A stretch of DNA of 64,000 nucleotides from Rhizobium sp. Pop5 (GTDB taxonomy: Bacteria; Pseudomonadota; Alphaproteobacteria; Rhizobiales; Rhizobiaceae). Location of the stretch: NCBI RefSeq assembly GCF_024721175.1, contig NZ_CP099400.1, forward strand, positions 186,001 through 250,000. Direction: 5' to 3'. Made by a program: the position numbers and the translations under genes. This document shows positions 1-9,255 of the stretch, in pieces (positions within the stretch are counted from its first letter, which is position 1; every line of letters starts with the position of its first letter). The notes below the pieces were generated by a model that saw only the letters and a program-made list of their open reading frames with translations, had not been told where the DNA came from and did not search any database.

Positions 1-104
1 ATCAGGAGGGTGAGCCAGGTCAAGGTAAGGCCGAGCGCCATTCCGAAACCCGGAATGACGCTCGGCCGTTTGAACCGCCACCGCGTGGGGCTATGTGCTT
101 TCAT
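1..104 (-). CDS. cysT: Sulfate ABC transporter permease CysT (5' part only)
   Basis: Only the first 34 codons lie in the window; the gene runs off the left edge. It starts MKAHSPTRWRFKRPSVIPGF and continues with a hydrophobic stretch (GMALGLTLTWLTLL). This is the usual opening of CysT/CysU permeases: a short basic cytoplasmic tail, an LPGFG-like turn and the first membrane helix. The start codon lies 8 bases after the stop of the sulfate-binding protein gene, so the two are almost certainly co-transcribed as sbp-cysT and, by analogy, cysW and cysA beyond the edge. Too little is visible to exclude a related tungstate or thiosulfate permease, but the partner gene makes sulfate most likely. Confidence 0.75.
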   Translation of the reverse strand, partial: MKAHSPTRWRFKRPSVIPGFGMALGLTLTWLTLL

Positions 105-112
105 GAAATCTA

Positions 113-1138
113 TTATTGGGCCGGCTTGTAGATTTGGTCAAATACGCCGCCGTCGCCGAAGAATTTCGGCTGCGCCGCCTTCCAGCCGCCGAAGTCGTCG
201 ATGGTTGCGAGCGTCAGCTTCGGGAAACGGGCGATGTCGGCCGGATCGGCGGCCTCGGGCTTGATCGGCCGGTAGAAATGCTTGGCGGCAATCTTCTGGC
301 CTTCATCCGAATAGAGGTAGTTCAGATAGGCTTCGGCGACCTTGCGTGTCCCCTTCTTGTCGACGTTGCCGTCGACGATCGCGACCGGCGGGTCGGCGCG
401 GATGGAAAAGGACGGCGTCACGATCTCGAACTGGTCGGGACCGAGTTCCTCAAGCGAAAGATAGGCTTCGTTTTCCCAGGCGAGCAGCACGTCGCCGAGG
501 CCGCGCTGGACGAAGGTGGTTGTGGCGCCGCGCGCGCCGGTGTCGAGAACCGGAACGTGCTGCAGCAGTTTCGTCACGTATTCCTGTGCCTTGGCGTCGT
601 CGCCGCCATTCGCCTGCTTGGCCCATGCCCAGGCGGCGAGGAAGTTCCAGCGGGCGCCGCCCGAGGTTTTCGGGTTCGGCGTGATGACCTGCACGTCGTC
701 CTTGACGAGATCGCCCCAGTCCTTGATGCCCTTCGGGTTGCCCTTGCGCACGAGGAAGACGATCGTCGAGGTATAAGGCGTCGAATTGTTCGGGAATTTG
801 GTCTTCCAATCGGCCGGGATCTTACCGGTCGCCTTGGCGATGGCGTCGATATCTCCTTCGAGCGCCAGCGTCACGACATCGGCGTCGAGGCCGTCGATGA
901 CGGAGCGAGCCTGGGCGCCGGAGCCGCCGTGCGAAGCCTTGATCGTCACGGTTTCACCGCTGTCCTTCTGCCATTTGGCGGCAAAGGCAGCATTGAAATC
1001 CTTGTACAATTCGCGGGTCGGGTCGTAGGAAACGTTAAGCAGCGTCTGATCCGCGAATGCCGGGGCAATGCTCCCGATCGCGAAGCTGCTTGCCATGACC
1101 GCCGCCGCGAGGAGCCGGGTGAGCCGTTGTGTCTGCAT
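113..1138 (-). CDS. sbp: Sulfate ABC transporter periplasmic binding protein
   Basis: A 341-residue periplasmic protein with a clear Sec signal peptide (residues 1 to about 29, ending PAFA). The mature part starts DQTLLNVSYDPTRELYKDFN, the signature opening of Sbp/CysP sulfate or thiosulfate binding proteins. It also has the family segments SHGGSGAQARSVIDGLDADV and TSGGARWNFLAAWAW. The protein delivers sulfate to the CysTWA importer for cysteine synthesis. A good ribosome site (AGGAGGGTTCC) precedes the ATG. It is the first gene of a minus-strand operon continuing with cysT. Sulfate and thiosulfate cannot be told apart from this sequence. Confidence 0.92.
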   Translation of the reverse strand: MQTQRLTRLLAAAVMASSFAIGSIAPAFADQTLLNVSYDPTRELYKDFNAAFAAKWQKDSGETVTIKASHGGSGAQARSVIDGLDADVVTLALEGDIDAIAKATGKIPADWKTKFPNNSTPYTSTIVFLVRKGNPKGIKDWGDLVKDDVQVITPNPKTSGGARWNFLAAWAWAKQANGGDDAKAQEYVTKLLQHVPVLDTGARGATTTFVQRGLGDVLLAWENEAYLSLEELGPDQFEIVTPSFSIRADPPVAIVDGNVDKKGTRKVAEAYLNYLYSDEGQKIAAKHFYRPIKPEAADPADIARFPKLTLATIDDFGGWKAAQPKFFGDGGVFDQIYKPAQ

Positions 1139-1499
1139 AGGAACCCTCCTGTTTTCTGTCTTAACTCTATCAAGTCAGTCGTATAATGAAACGAAGGTTC
1201 TTCCGGTTCCCCTGATGCTGTTAGAATCTCATTCCATTTCGCGGTCGATTTTGAAATGGACGTGCCGAAGTTGGCCGCGGCCAATCGTCGGGCCGGTCGT
1301 CGTCCTGCCGCAGAACCGTGTTTTTTCTGCCACAGTTTCTCCACAAGCGGCCGAAGCGATGCTGATTTTTGCCAAGATTTTGCCGCGATGACACTTGCCG
1401 ATTCCTATATGGCGTCGGTGCGGCCGTTTCACCGGCCGCTACGTGGGGGCATCCCTTGAAATGCGCCTCGCATTCCAAACCTGTTAAGGGCCATTCAAA
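1139..1499. other. Intergenic region between sbp and the porin gene
   Basis: These 361 bases separate two divergent genes and must carry both promoters. I see no convincing ORF or RNA. A 7-bp inverted repeat (CCATTTC at 1234-1240 and GAAATGG at 1253-1259) lies on the sbp side and could be a regulator site, though that is a guess. The part just before the porin gene is AT-richer than its surroundings. Confidence 0.5.
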
Positions 1500-2516
1500 A
1501 TGAATATCAAAACGATCCTTTTTGCTTCCGTTGCCGCCCTTGCCGCGGCATCCGGAGCCCGCGCGGCCGACGCCATTGTGGCGGCGGAGCCCGAGCCCGT
1601 GGAATATGTTCGCGTTTGCGACGCCTACGGTACCGGCTATTTTTATATTCCGGGGACGGAAACATGCCTTTCGATCGGCGGTTACATCCGGACCGAAGTG
1701 CGCTTCGGTGACAATATCGCCGGTGATTCCGACGTTAATTTCTGGACTCGCGGTCAGGTCACCTTCCAGGCCAAGAACGACACCGAGTACGGCACACTCA
1801 CCGGCGTCATCACGCTGCGTTACAACGTCGACAACGCATCAGATCAGGAAGCCCTCCTGGATGAAGGCTACATCGACATCGCCGGTTTCCGCGTCGGTAA
1901 GCTGTACAGCTGGTGGGACGACGACATGAGTGGCGAGACCGATACGCTCGCCAGCAACGAAACGACCCATAACTCGATCCGTTATCAGTACGAGTCCGGC
2001 GCTTTCGCGGCCGGCATTTCGGTCGACGAACTGGAAGACGACTATGCCACCAAGCCGGGCGAAGGCCCGAACAACTTCGGTGTCGCAGGCCAGGTCTCCT
2101 ATAAGGCCGGCGCCATCAGCGCCTACCTGCTCGCAGGTTATGACACCGACACCAGCGAAGTCGCGGTTCGCGGCATCGTCTATGCCGACATCGGCCCGGG
2201 TACCCTCGGCATTGCCGGCGTATGGGCAAGCGGCGCCAACTACTACTACGAAGAGTCCGAATGGACGATCGCAGCAGAATACGCCTTGAAGATCAACGAC
2301 AAGTGGAAGATCACTCCCGGCTTCCAGTACTTCGAAAACATTGCTCTCGAGGCTGACGGCAATGGCTTCACCGGTGGCAGCGCCTACACGACCGGTGTCA
2401 CCATCGACTACCAGATCGTCGAGGACCTGCGCACCAAGCTCAGCGTGCAATATCACGATGAGGACGAAGGCGACGACGAAGTCTTCGGCTTCCTGCGCTT
2501 CCAGCGCGATTTCTAA
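1500..2516 (+). CDS. RopA-type outer-membrane porin (Porin_2 family)
   Basis: A 338-residue outer-membrane beta-barrel protein. Residues 1-22 form a signal peptide (MNIKTILFASVAALAAASGA, then RA). The mature start AADAIVAAEPEPVEYVRVCD and the CDAYGTGYFYIPGTETCLSI disulfide loop with GGYIRTEV mark the rhizobial/Brucella Porin_2 (RopA/Omp2b) family. The protein ends FGFLRFQRDF, with the terminal Phe expected for BAM-dependent insertion. The usual length of the family is about 340-380, so this is full length. It forms general diffusion pores. A strong terminator follows the stop. Rhizobia carry several ropA paralogues, so the exact paralogue is not assigned. Confidence 0.92.
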   Translation: MNIKTILFASVAALAAASGARAADAIVAAEPEPVEYVRVCDAYGTGYFYIPGTETCLSIGGYIRTEVRFGDNIAGDSDVNFWTRGQVTFQAKNDTEYGTLTGVITLRYNVDNASDQEALLDEGYIDIAGFRVGKLYSWWDDDMSGETDTLASNETTHNSIRYQYESGAFAAGISVDELEDDYATKPGEGPNNFGVAGQVSYKAGAISAYLLAGYDTDTSEVAVRGIVYADIGPGTLGIAGVWASGANYYYEESEWTIAAEYALKINDKWKITPGFQYFENIALEADGNGFTGGSAYTTGVTIDYQIVEDLRTKLSVQYHDEDEGDDEVFGFLRFQRDF

Positions 2517-2540
2517 GGTCGTCTGATTACAGACGAGCGG

Positions 2541-2567
2541 GCGCGGCCTTCGGGCCGCGCCTTTTTC
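2541..2567 (+). terminator. Rho-independent terminator of the porin gene
   Basis: GCGCGGCC-TTCG-GGCCGCGC is a perfect 8-bp stem with a UUCG tetraloop, followed by CTTTTTC. It starts 24 bases after the porin stop. The T-run overlaps the stop codon of the convergent ptsN-like gene. Confidence 0.93.
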
Positions 2568-3021
2568 ATACCCTGGAATCGGCGATGAAATCCGAATAGA
2601 ACTCGTCGACCGTTTTCGCCTTGCGCATGGCGGCAAGCACGCCGTCCGATTGCAGCCGCCGGGCGATGGCGGAAAGCACATTCAGATATTCGCCGCGGTT
2701 GTTTTCCCCGAAGAGCAGCACGACGGCAATGTCGGTCGGGATATCGTCGATCGCTTCGAAATCCAGCGGCTGGGCGAAGCGGATGAGAAGACCGCGGGGG
2801 CTGGTCATGCCGTCGACCGCCGCATGCGGAATGGCGATCCCGTTGCCGATGCCGGTGGAGCCGAGCTTCTCACGCGCTTCGAGCGCCTTGAGGACGGTCT
2901 GGCCGTCGATGGAGAAAGCTTTGGCCGCCTTGTCCGATATGGTTTGCAGCGCGCGCCATTTTGTCGGCGCCGACACGCCGATGAAGGTGTGTTCCGGCCG
3001 GATGATGTTGGGAAGGTTCAT
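2566..3021 (-). CDS. ptsN: PTS IIA-like nitrogen-regulatory protein (second PtsN type)
   Basis: A 151-residue EIIA-Ntr family protein. The start MNLPNIIRPEHTFIGVSAPT is chosen because homology-like sequence begins here; the longer frame upstream overlaps kdpE in another frame. The phosphorylatable His is about residue 66 in STGIGNGIAIPHAAV, and the conserved LLFGENNRGEYLNVLSAIAR segment is present. EIIA-Ntr receives phosphate from PtsP/PtsO and controls partners by protein contact. In E. coli unphosphorylated PtsN binds KdpD and TrkA. This copy lies 56 bases downstream of kdpE on the same strand, so it is probably the last gene of the kdp operon. Rhizobia carry another ptsN next to rpoN; this looks like the kdp-linked paralogue often called ptsN2. 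Confidence 0.85.
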   Translation of the reverse strand: MNLPNIIRPEHTFIGVSAPTKWRALQTISDKAAKAFSIDGQTVLKALEAREKLGSTGIGNGIAIPHAAVDGMTSPRGLLIRFAQPLDFEAIDDIPTDIAVVLLFGENNRGEYLNVLSAIARRLQSDGVLAAMRKAKTVDEFYSDFIADSRV

Positions 3022-3077
3022 GTGATTCTCAATGCTGTTCGGCTCGATGCTGTTCGGGCAGCGGGAGGGGCGGGAGG

Positions 3078-3770
3078 TCAATCCGGTTCCCTGAGCCGGT
3101 AGCCGACGCCGGTCTCGGTGGTGATATAGTGAGGCTGGTCCGGAATCTGTTCGACCTTTTGCCGCAGCTGCCTGACGTAGACGCGCAAATACTGCACGTC
3201 GGCCGCCGGACCCCATATTTGCTTCAAGAGAAACTGGTGCGTCAGCACCTTGCCGGCATGCTGGGCGAGCACGCGCAGGATATCGTATTCCTTCGGCGAC
3301 AATTTTATATCCTTGCCATCGACCTTGACGATGCGCTTGACGAGGTCGATCGACAGCCCGCCGGTCTGGAAGATCGCCTTTTCGCCCTGCTGCTGCAGGC
3401 GGTGGCGCAACGCCACGCGGATGCGGGCGCCGAGTTCGTTGATGCCGAAGGGCTTGGTGACGTAATCGTCCGCGCCGCTTTCGAGCGCCTTGACGATGCC
3501 GGCCTCGTCGGTGCGGCTGGACAGGATGACGACGGGCATGGAAAGGCCCTCGTCACGCCATTCCTGTAAGAGGTCATGGCCTGGTTTGTCGGGCAGTCCG
3601 AGGTCGAGCACGATGAGGTCAGGCATGTCTTCAGCGATGGATTGGGTGGCGGCGGCCGCATTCGGCGCCTCCCGGACTTCGTAGCCCTGCGCGGTGAGGC
3701 CGACGCGGAGTAGCTTACGGATCGGCGGCTCGTCGTCGACGACGAGGATTTTGACGGCTGAACCGGTCAT
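3078..3770 (-). CDS. kdpE: Potassium response regulator KdpE
   Basis: A 230-residue OmpR-family response regulator. The receiver domain (about 1-120) has the acidic pocket VVDDEP, the phospho-acceptor Asp near residue 56 in IVLDLGLPD and the conserved Lys in YVTKPF. The C-terminal winged helix ends ITTETGVGYRLREPD, the usual KdpE ending. It activates the kdp operon when phosphorylated by KdpD. The start overlaps the kdpD stop by four bases (ATGA), so translation is coupled. The ptsN paralogue follows downstream. Confidence 0.95.
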   Translation of the reverse strand: MTGSAVKILVVDDEPPIRKLLRVGLTAQGYEVREAPNAAAATQSIAEDMPDLIVLDLGLPDKPGHDLLQEWRDEGLSMPVVILSSRTDEAGIVKALESGADDYVTKPFGINELGARIRVALRHRLQQQGEKAIFQTGGLSIDLVKRIVKVDGKDIKLSPKEYDILRVLAQHAGKVLTHQFLLKQIWGPAADVQYLRVYVRQLRQKVEQIPDQPHYITTETGVGYRLREPD

Positions 3771-6475
3771 CTGAGTTCATCCAGTTTCGGAATGTCGTGG
3801 GGTTTCGGCAGGCGGATGGTGAAGACGGCGCCGGACCGGCCCCTTCGGTTGCCGGCGGCGATCGTGCCGCTCATCGCTTCGATGAAGCCGCGGCAGATCG
3901 AGAGGCCGAGGCCGGTGCCGGCACGCACCTGATCGCCCTTGCGCACGCGATAGAACGTGTCGAAGACGCGGGTGAGGTCGGCCGGGGGAATACCCGGGCC
4001 TTCGTCCGAAACCTGGATGACGACGCTGTCGGTATCTGCCCAACCTTCGATGTGGATCACCGATCCCTCGGGTGAATATTTCGCGGCATTGTCGAGCAGG
4101 TTGAAGATCACCTGCTCGAACAGGACAGGGTCGACGCGTACCATCGGCAGGTCGGTCGGCATGTTCATTTCGGTCTTGTGATGCTCGAGGATCTTTGTGG
4201 CGCGGCGTAGCGCGCTGCCGATGATGTCGCCGGCATAGTGCAGCGCATAGTTCGGCTCCATCGCGCCGGATTCGATCTTCGTCATGTCGAGCAGGTTGGC
4301 GATGAAGCGATTGAGCCGCTCCGATTCGTCGACGACAGTGGAGAGCAGGTCGCTTCGATCCTCTTCTGGCATGGAAGCGAAATAGTCGCGCAATGTGCCG
4401 GCGGCGCCGAGGATGGCGGCAAGCGGTGTCTTCAGGTCGTGCGAGATCGATGTCAGCAGCGCCGAGCGCAGCCGGTCGGCTTCGGCCGCGAGCCGTGCCC
4501 GGTCGACATCGGCGACAAGCTGGATGCGTTCGATGGCGAGCGCCGCCTGGTCGGCCAGCGCATCGAGCAGCCGCTGCTGTTCCGGCGTCAGCAGAGGCCC
4601 GTCGCGGCGGTCGCTATCGAGGCCGATGACGCCGACGGCGGTGCGCCCGGTTCGGAGCGGCACGTAGAGCCGCTTGGCGCCGGGCAGGGTATCGGCGCCG
4701 CGGCCGGCGGCGTGATTGTGTTCCCAGGCCCAGCGGGCGGCGGCGATATCGGCATCGTCGAGCGTGTCGTCGGGGGGATAACCGGCCTTGACGGCGATGG
4801 TGCCTTCCTCAGGCAGCAGCAGCACGACGCGTACCTTCAGCATCGAGGCGAGCTGGAAAGCGGTCGCCCAGAGCACGTCGTCGAGCGTGCCGGTGCCGGC
4901 GAGTTTCTTGGAGAAGAGATAGAGATCTTCCGTCGTGCGCGCCCGCTGCCGGGCGGCGGCGGCCTGGCGCTGCACCGTCGCGGTCAGATTGCTGGCGATG
5001 ATGGCGACGCCGAGGAAGAAGAACAGCGCAAGCACGCTTTCCGGATCGCTGATCGTCAGCGTGTAGCGCGGTGGCAGGAAAAAGAAATTGAAGGACAGAG
5101 CGCTCAGGATGCAGCTGTAAAGCGCCGGCCGCAGGCCGTGGATCACAGCGGAGGTCAGCACCGCCATCAGGAAGACGAGGGCGAGGTTGCGCACGTCGAG
5201 CACCTGGTCGAGCACGATGCTGACGCCGAGCGCGATGGTGACATAGACGGTCGCCAGCAGATAGGCCCAAAGATCCATTTGCGGCGATGTTGCGGCCGCC
5301 CTGATTCCGCGCGCGGTGGTGCCGTCCTTCTCGTTGCCTGAGATGACGTGGACGCTGATCTCGCCGGTCTTGCGGATCAGCTCATCGGTGATCGAGCGGC
5401 TCCACCAGTCGCGCCATGTCGGCTTCTTCGGGGCGCCGATGACGATATGGGTGACATTGTTGGCGGTGGCGTGCCGGACGAGCTCTTCAGCGACCTCGCG
5501 GCCGGGAATGGTGATCGCCTCGCCGCCGAGCTGTTCTGCAAGACGCAGTGTGTCGGCGACGGTATCGCGTTCGGTTTCCGTCAAATTGATCGAACGGCTG
5601 GTCTCGACATAGACGGCGGCCCAGGGGGCACGCAGCCGCGATGCCATGCGTGAGGCGTAACGCACCAGCGAGGCCGACCGCGGGTGATGGTCGACCGAAA
5701 CGAGGACGCGCTCGCCCGCCGCCCAAGGACCCGATATCGCGTGGGCCTGCATATGGGTGAGCAGCTGATCGTCGACGCGCTGGGCGGTCTTGCGCAGCGC
5801 CAGTTCTCTCAGCGCCGTCAGATTGCCGGGCGTGAAATAGTTGGTCAGCGCCCGCTCCGCCGTTTTCGGCATGTAGACCTTGCCGTCATGCAGGCGCTTG
5901 ATGAGATCGTCGGGCGTCAGGTCGATGATCTCGACGTCGTCGGCAAGGTCGATGATCGAGTCCGGCACCGTTTCGCGCACGCGGATGCGGGTGATCTGCG
6001 AGACGACGTCGTTCAGGCTCTCGACATGCTGGATGTTCAGCGTCGTATAGACGTCGATGCCGCGATCGAGCAGCTCCTTGACGTCGAGATAGCGCTTCGG
6101 GTGCCGGCTGCCCTCGGCATTGGTATGGGCGAGTTCGTCGACCAGCACGAGGTCGGGCCGGCGGGCGAGGATGCCGTCGAGATCCATTTCCTCGAGCGTC
6201 TGGCCGCGATAGGAGACTTTCACGCGTGGAATGATCTCGAAGCCGGCGAGCAGCGCCTCGGTCTCCTTGCGGCCGTGGGTCTCGACGACGCCGATGACGA
6301 CATCGAGACCATCGGAGATCTTGGCGCGGCCGGAGATCAGCATCTCATAGGTCTTGCCGACGCCCGGGGCGGCGCCCAGAAAGATCTTCAGACGGCCGCG
6401 CGTTTCTGCCCGGGCTTTTTCGAGAAGCGCATCGGGCGATGGCCTGCCGGCCTGGTCGCGATTGTCGTCTGGCAT
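3767..6475 (-). CDS. kdpD: Potassium sensor histidine kinase KdpD
   Basis: About 902 residues from the ATG used here (MPDDNRDQAG). A longer frame from a GTG at 6538, overlapping the kdpC stop as GTGA, is possible but adds a sequence unlike KdpD. Domains in order: KdpD N-terminal ATP-binding domain with Walker A GAAPGVGKTYEML (about 34-46); a universal-stress-like domain (VDHHPRSASLVRYASR); four membrane helices of the DUF4118 type; a GAF-like region; HisKA with the phospho-His in SISHDLKTPLAAILGAAGTL (about 675); and HATPase with DNAAKYSPEG, DEGPGIP and GTGLGLSICRG. It senses low K+ or turgor and phosphorylates KdpE. Full length for the family. Confidence 0.95.
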   Translation of the reverse strand: MPDDNRDQAGRPSPDALLEKARAETRGRLKIFLGAAPGVGKTYEMLISGRAKISDGLDVVIGVVETHGRKETEALLAGFEIIPRVKVSYRGQTLEEMDLDGILARRPDLVLVDELAHTNAEGSRHPKRYLDVKELLDRGIDVYTTLNIQHVESLNDVVSQITRIRVRETVPDSIIDLADDVEIIDLTPDDLIKRLHDGKVYMPKTAERALTNYFTPGNLTALRELALRKTAQRVDDQLLTHMQAHAISGPWAAGERVLVSVDHHPRSASLVRYASRMASRLRAPWAAVYVETSRSINLTETERDTVADTLRLAEQLGGEAITIPGREVAEELVRHATANNVTHIVIGAPKKPTWRDWWSRSITDELIRKTGEISVHVISGNEKDGTTARGIRAAATSPQMDLWAYLLATVYVTIALGVSIVLDQVLDVRNLALVFLMAVLTSAVIHGLRPALYSCILSALSFNFFFLPPRYTLTISDPESVLALFFFLGVAIIASNLTATVQRQAAAARQRARTTEDLYLFSKKLAGTGTLDDVLWATAFQLASMLKVRVVLLLPEEGTIAVKAGYPPDDTLDDADIAAARWAWEHNHAAGRGADTLPGAKRLYVPLRTGRTAVGVIGLDSDRRDGPLLTPEQQRLLDALADQAALAIERIQLVADVDRARLAAEADRLRSALLTSISHDLKTPLAAILGAAGTLRDYFASMPEEDRSDLLSTVVDESERLNRFIANLLDMTKIESGAMEPNYALHYAGDIIGSALRRATKILEHHKTEMNMPTDLPMVRVDPVLFEQVIFNLLDNAAKYSPEGSVIHIEGWADTDSVVIQVSDEGPGIPPADLTRVFDTFYRVRKGDQVRAGTGLGLSICRGFIEAMSGTIAAGNRRGRSGAVFTIRLPKPHDIPKLDELR

Positions 6476-6534
6476 GCGTATGGTCTTTCTGCAGGTGCGG
6501 GCATAGGGGACGGCGTGCGCCCAGCCTGCCAAAC

Positions 6535-7104
6535 TCACTCAGTCATAGAAGCATCAAGGCTCTGGTTCAACGCCAGAACATTGACCGTGGGTTCGCCGAG
6601 AATGCCGAGTTCTCGGGGCTGAACTGCACCGTCGACCAGGGCCTTGACCTTGGCCTCATCGATATTGCGTGCCTTGGCGACGCGCGGTACCTGGAAATAA
6701 GCTGCCTCTGGCGAGATGTGGGGATCGAGGCCGCTGCCCGAGGCGGTAACGAGATCGGCGGGCACGTCCGCATTCGGGTTCGAGGCTTTCGCAGCATCGT
6801 AATCGCCCTTGACCCTGTCGATCAGCTTCTGGCTGGTCGGGCCGAGGTTCGAGCCGCTGGAGGAGGCCGCATTGTAGCCGTCGCCGGCGGCCGAGGGGCG
6901 GCCGTGGAAATACTTGTCACTGGTGAAGGCCTGGCCGATCAGCGTCGAACCGATCACCTGGCCGTTCTTCTCGATCAGGCTGCCGTTCGCTTGGGTGGGG
7001 AAGAGCGCCTGGGCAGCGCCGGTCATGGCGAGCGGATAAAGAAGGCCTGTGATGGCCGTGGTGGCAACGATCATGACGAACGCCGGGCGAAATTCTTTCA
7101 ACAT
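6535..7104 (-). CDS. kdpC: K+-transporting ATPase subunit KdpC
   Basis: A 189-residue KdpC. The start [20 protein letters not shown] has a strong ribosome site (AAGGAGTAAGAACA) directly upstream; a longer in-frame extension overlaps kdpB and is not needed. One N-terminal membrane anchor is followed by the periplasmic domain with [20 protein letters not shown] and [14 protein letters not shown], both family signatures, and DPHISPEAA. KdpC stabilises the KdpFABC complex and supports high-affinity K+ uptake. It sits between kdpB and kdpD in the conserved order. Confidence 0.95.
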   Translation of the reverse strand: MLKEFRPAFVMIVATTAITGLLYPLAMTGAAQALFPTQANGSLIEKNGQVIGSTLIGQAFTSDKYFHGRPSAAGDGYNAASSSGSNLGPTSQKLIDRVKGDYDAAKASNPNADVPADLVTASGSGLDPHISPEAAYFQVPRVAKARNIDEAKVKALVDGAVQPRELGILGEPTVNVLALNQSLDASMTE

Positions 7105-7153
7105 TGTTCTTACTCCTTGAAGTGTTTCCGCGGGAACCGGAACCGGTTCTCCG

Positions 7154-9214
7154 CTAAGCGAGGCCGAGGGCCGCGACAGCCATGTCGATCGCCTTGATGC
7201 CGATGAAGGGGACGATGATGCCGCCCAAACCGTAGATAAGCAGGTTGCGCGATAGGAGCGCGCCTGCGCCGATCGGACGATAGCGAACACCCTTCAGCGA
7301 CAGCGGGATCAGCGCGATGATGATCAGCGCGTTGAAGATGATCGCCGAGAGGATGGCGCTTTGCGGCGTCGATAGTCCCATGACGTTCAGGACGCCGAGC
7401 TGCGGATAGAAGGTCAGGAACATCGCCGGGATGATGGCGAAATACTTGGCGATGTCGTTGGCGATCGAGAAGGTCGTCAGCGCGCCGCGCGTCATCAGCA
7501 GCTGCTTGCCGATTTCGACGATCTCGATGAGTTTCGTCGGGTCCGAGTCGAGATCGACCATGTTGCCGGCCTCGCGGGCGGCGACCGTGCCGGTGTTCAT
7601 GGCAACGCCGACATCGGCCTGGGCGAGGGCGGGTGCGTCGTTGGTGCCGTCGCCGCACATGGCGACGAGCTTGCCCTTGGATTGTTCCTCGCGCATCAGC
7701 GCCAGCTTCATCTCCGGCGTCGCCTGGGCAAGGAAGTCGTCGACGCCGGCTTCGGCAGCTATGGCCGCAGCCGTCAGCGGATTGTCGCCCGTGATCATCA
7801 CGGTGCGGATGCCCATCCGACGCAGCTCGGTGAAGCGTTCGCGGATGCCGCCCTTGACGATATCCTTCAGCTGGATGACGCCAAGCAGTTTTCCATCGCG
7901 GGCAACGGCAAGCGGCGTACCGCCCGATTTGGCGACCTCGTCGGCGATCGACTGCAGGTCGCGCATGACTTCGCTGCCGTTCTTCGAAGGCGCGTCCCCG
8001 TTGACGTGAGCCAGCACCGCGTCGACCGCACCTTTGCGGATCGAGGCGCCCTCGAGATCGACGCCGCTCATCCGGCTTTGAGCGGTGAAAGGCACGAAGG
8101 TGGCCTTGAGGCTTGCCATATCGCGGCCGCGGATCGCGTATTTTTCCTTGGCGAGCACGACGATCGAGCGGCCTTCCGGCGTTTCGTCGGCAAGCGAGGC
8201 GAGCTGGGCGGCATCGGCAAGATCCTGTTCGGAAATGCCGCGCACTGGGCGGAAGGCCGTCGCCTGGCGATTGCCGAGGGTGATCGTGCCCGTTTTATCG
8301 AGCAGCAGCGTATCGACGTCGCCGGCGGCTTCGACGGCGCGGCCGGACATGGCAAGCACGTTGAAACGGACGAGGCGGTCCATGCCGGCAATGCCGATCG
8401 CCGACAGCAGCGCGCCGATCGTCGTCGGGATCAGGGTGACGAACAGGGCGACGAGCACGATGATCGGGATCGAGCCGCCGGCATAGATGGCAAAGCTCGG
8501 GATCGTCGCGGTGGCGAGCACGAAGATCAGCGTCATGCCGGCAAGCAGGATGTTGAGCGCGATCTCGTTCGGCGTCTTCTGGCGTTCCGCACCTTCGACA
8601 AGGGAGATCATCCGGTCGAGGAAGGTGGAGCCTGCGGCGGCGGTGATGCGCACGCGGATCCAGTCGGAGAGCACCTGCGTGCCGCCTGTCACCGCCGAGC
8701 GGTCGCCGCCGGATTCGCGGATGACGGGGGCGGATTCGCCAGTGATTGCCGCCTCGTTGACGGAGGCGACACCTTCGATGACTTCACCATCCGAAGGGAT
8801 GATGTCGCCGGCCTCGACGAGCACGATGTCGCCGACCTTGAGGCTGGTGCCCGGCACCATGCGGTAGCCGCTGCCATTATCAGCGGTCAGCAGCTTCGCC
8901 TGCGTTTCGGTGCGTGCCTTGCGCAGCGAATCCGCCTGCGCCTTGCCCCGGCCTTCGGCGACGGCTTCGGCGAAATTGGCGAAAAGCACGGTGAACCAGA
9001 GCCAGAGATTGATCTGGAAGGAGAAGCCGAGATTGCCGTTGCCGGCGATGAGGTCGCGCAGGAAGAGCACGGTGGTGAGCACCGAGACCGTGGCGACCAC
9101 GAACATGACCGGGTTTCTGGCGAGCGCGCGCGGGTCGAGCTTCTTGAAAGCGGCGCCCACGGCCGGAATGAGGATGCGAGAATCCATGATGCTCGCGGAT
9201 TTTGCCTGGCTCAT
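7154..9214 (-). CDS. kdpB: K+-transporting P-type ATPase subunit KdpB
   Basis: A 686-residue P-type ATPase catalytic subunit. The start [20 protein letters not shown] is preceded by CTGGAGTC; an upstream extension of this frame runs through the small ORF region and is not supported. It contains TGES ([14 protein letters not shown]), the phosphorylation motif [28 protein letters not shown], and the hinge [20 protein letters not shown]. It hydrolyses ATP to drive K+ from KdpA into the cytoplasm. Length and motifs are complete, so the subunit should be active. Confidence 0.96.
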   Translation of the reverse strand: MSQAKSASIMDSRILIPAVGAAFKKLDPRALARNPVMFVVATVSVLTTVLFLRDLIAGNGNLGFSFQINLWLWFTVLFANFAEAVAEGRGKAQADSLRKARTETQAKLLTADNGSGYRMVPGTSLKVGDIVLVEAGDIIPSDGEVIEGVASVNEAAITGESAPVIRESGGDRSAVTGGTQVLSDWIRVRITAAAGSTFLDRMISLVEGAERQKTPNEIALNILLAGMTLIFVLATATIPSFAIYAGGSIPIIVLVALFVTLIPTTIGALLSAIGIAGMDRLVRFNVLAMSGRAVEAAGDVDTLLLDKTGTITLGNRQATAFRPVRGISEQDLADAAQLASLADETPEGRSIVVLAKEKYAIRGRDMASLKATFVPFTAQSRMSGVDLEGASIRKGAVDAVLAHVNGDAPSKNGSEVMRDLQSIADEVAKSGGTPLAVARDGKLLGVIQLKDIVKGGIRERFTELRRMGIRTVMITGDNPLTAAAIAAEAGVDDFLAQATPEMKLALMREEQSKGKLVAMCGDGTNDAPALAQADVGVAMNTGTVAAREAGNMVDLDSDPTKLIEIVEIGKQLLMTRGALTTFSIANDIAKYFAIIPAMFLTFYPQLGVLNVMGLSTPQSAILSAIIFNALIIIALIPLSLKGVRYRPIGAGALLSRNLLIYGLGGIIVPFIGIKAIDMAVAALGLA

Positions 9215-9255
9215 AAGAGACTCCAGCTTGAAACGAGGATGGCGAACCTGTGCGG

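Noticed and set aside
2566..3216. Longer reading of the PtsN-like gene, with 65 extra N-terminal residues
   Set aside because: The extension overlaps the end of kdpE in another frame and has no PtsN-like sequence; the inner ATG fits the family.
4238..5341. Long open frame opposite kdpD on the plus strand
   Set aside because: High GC content opens antisense frames; the composition (Arg/Gly/Asp-rich, no motif) is that of a shadow and KdpD is certain.
7134..7149. GAACCG-GAAC-CGGTTC hairpin between kdpB and kdpC
   Set aside because: Only a 6-bp stem without a T-run; too weak to call a terminator or attenuator.
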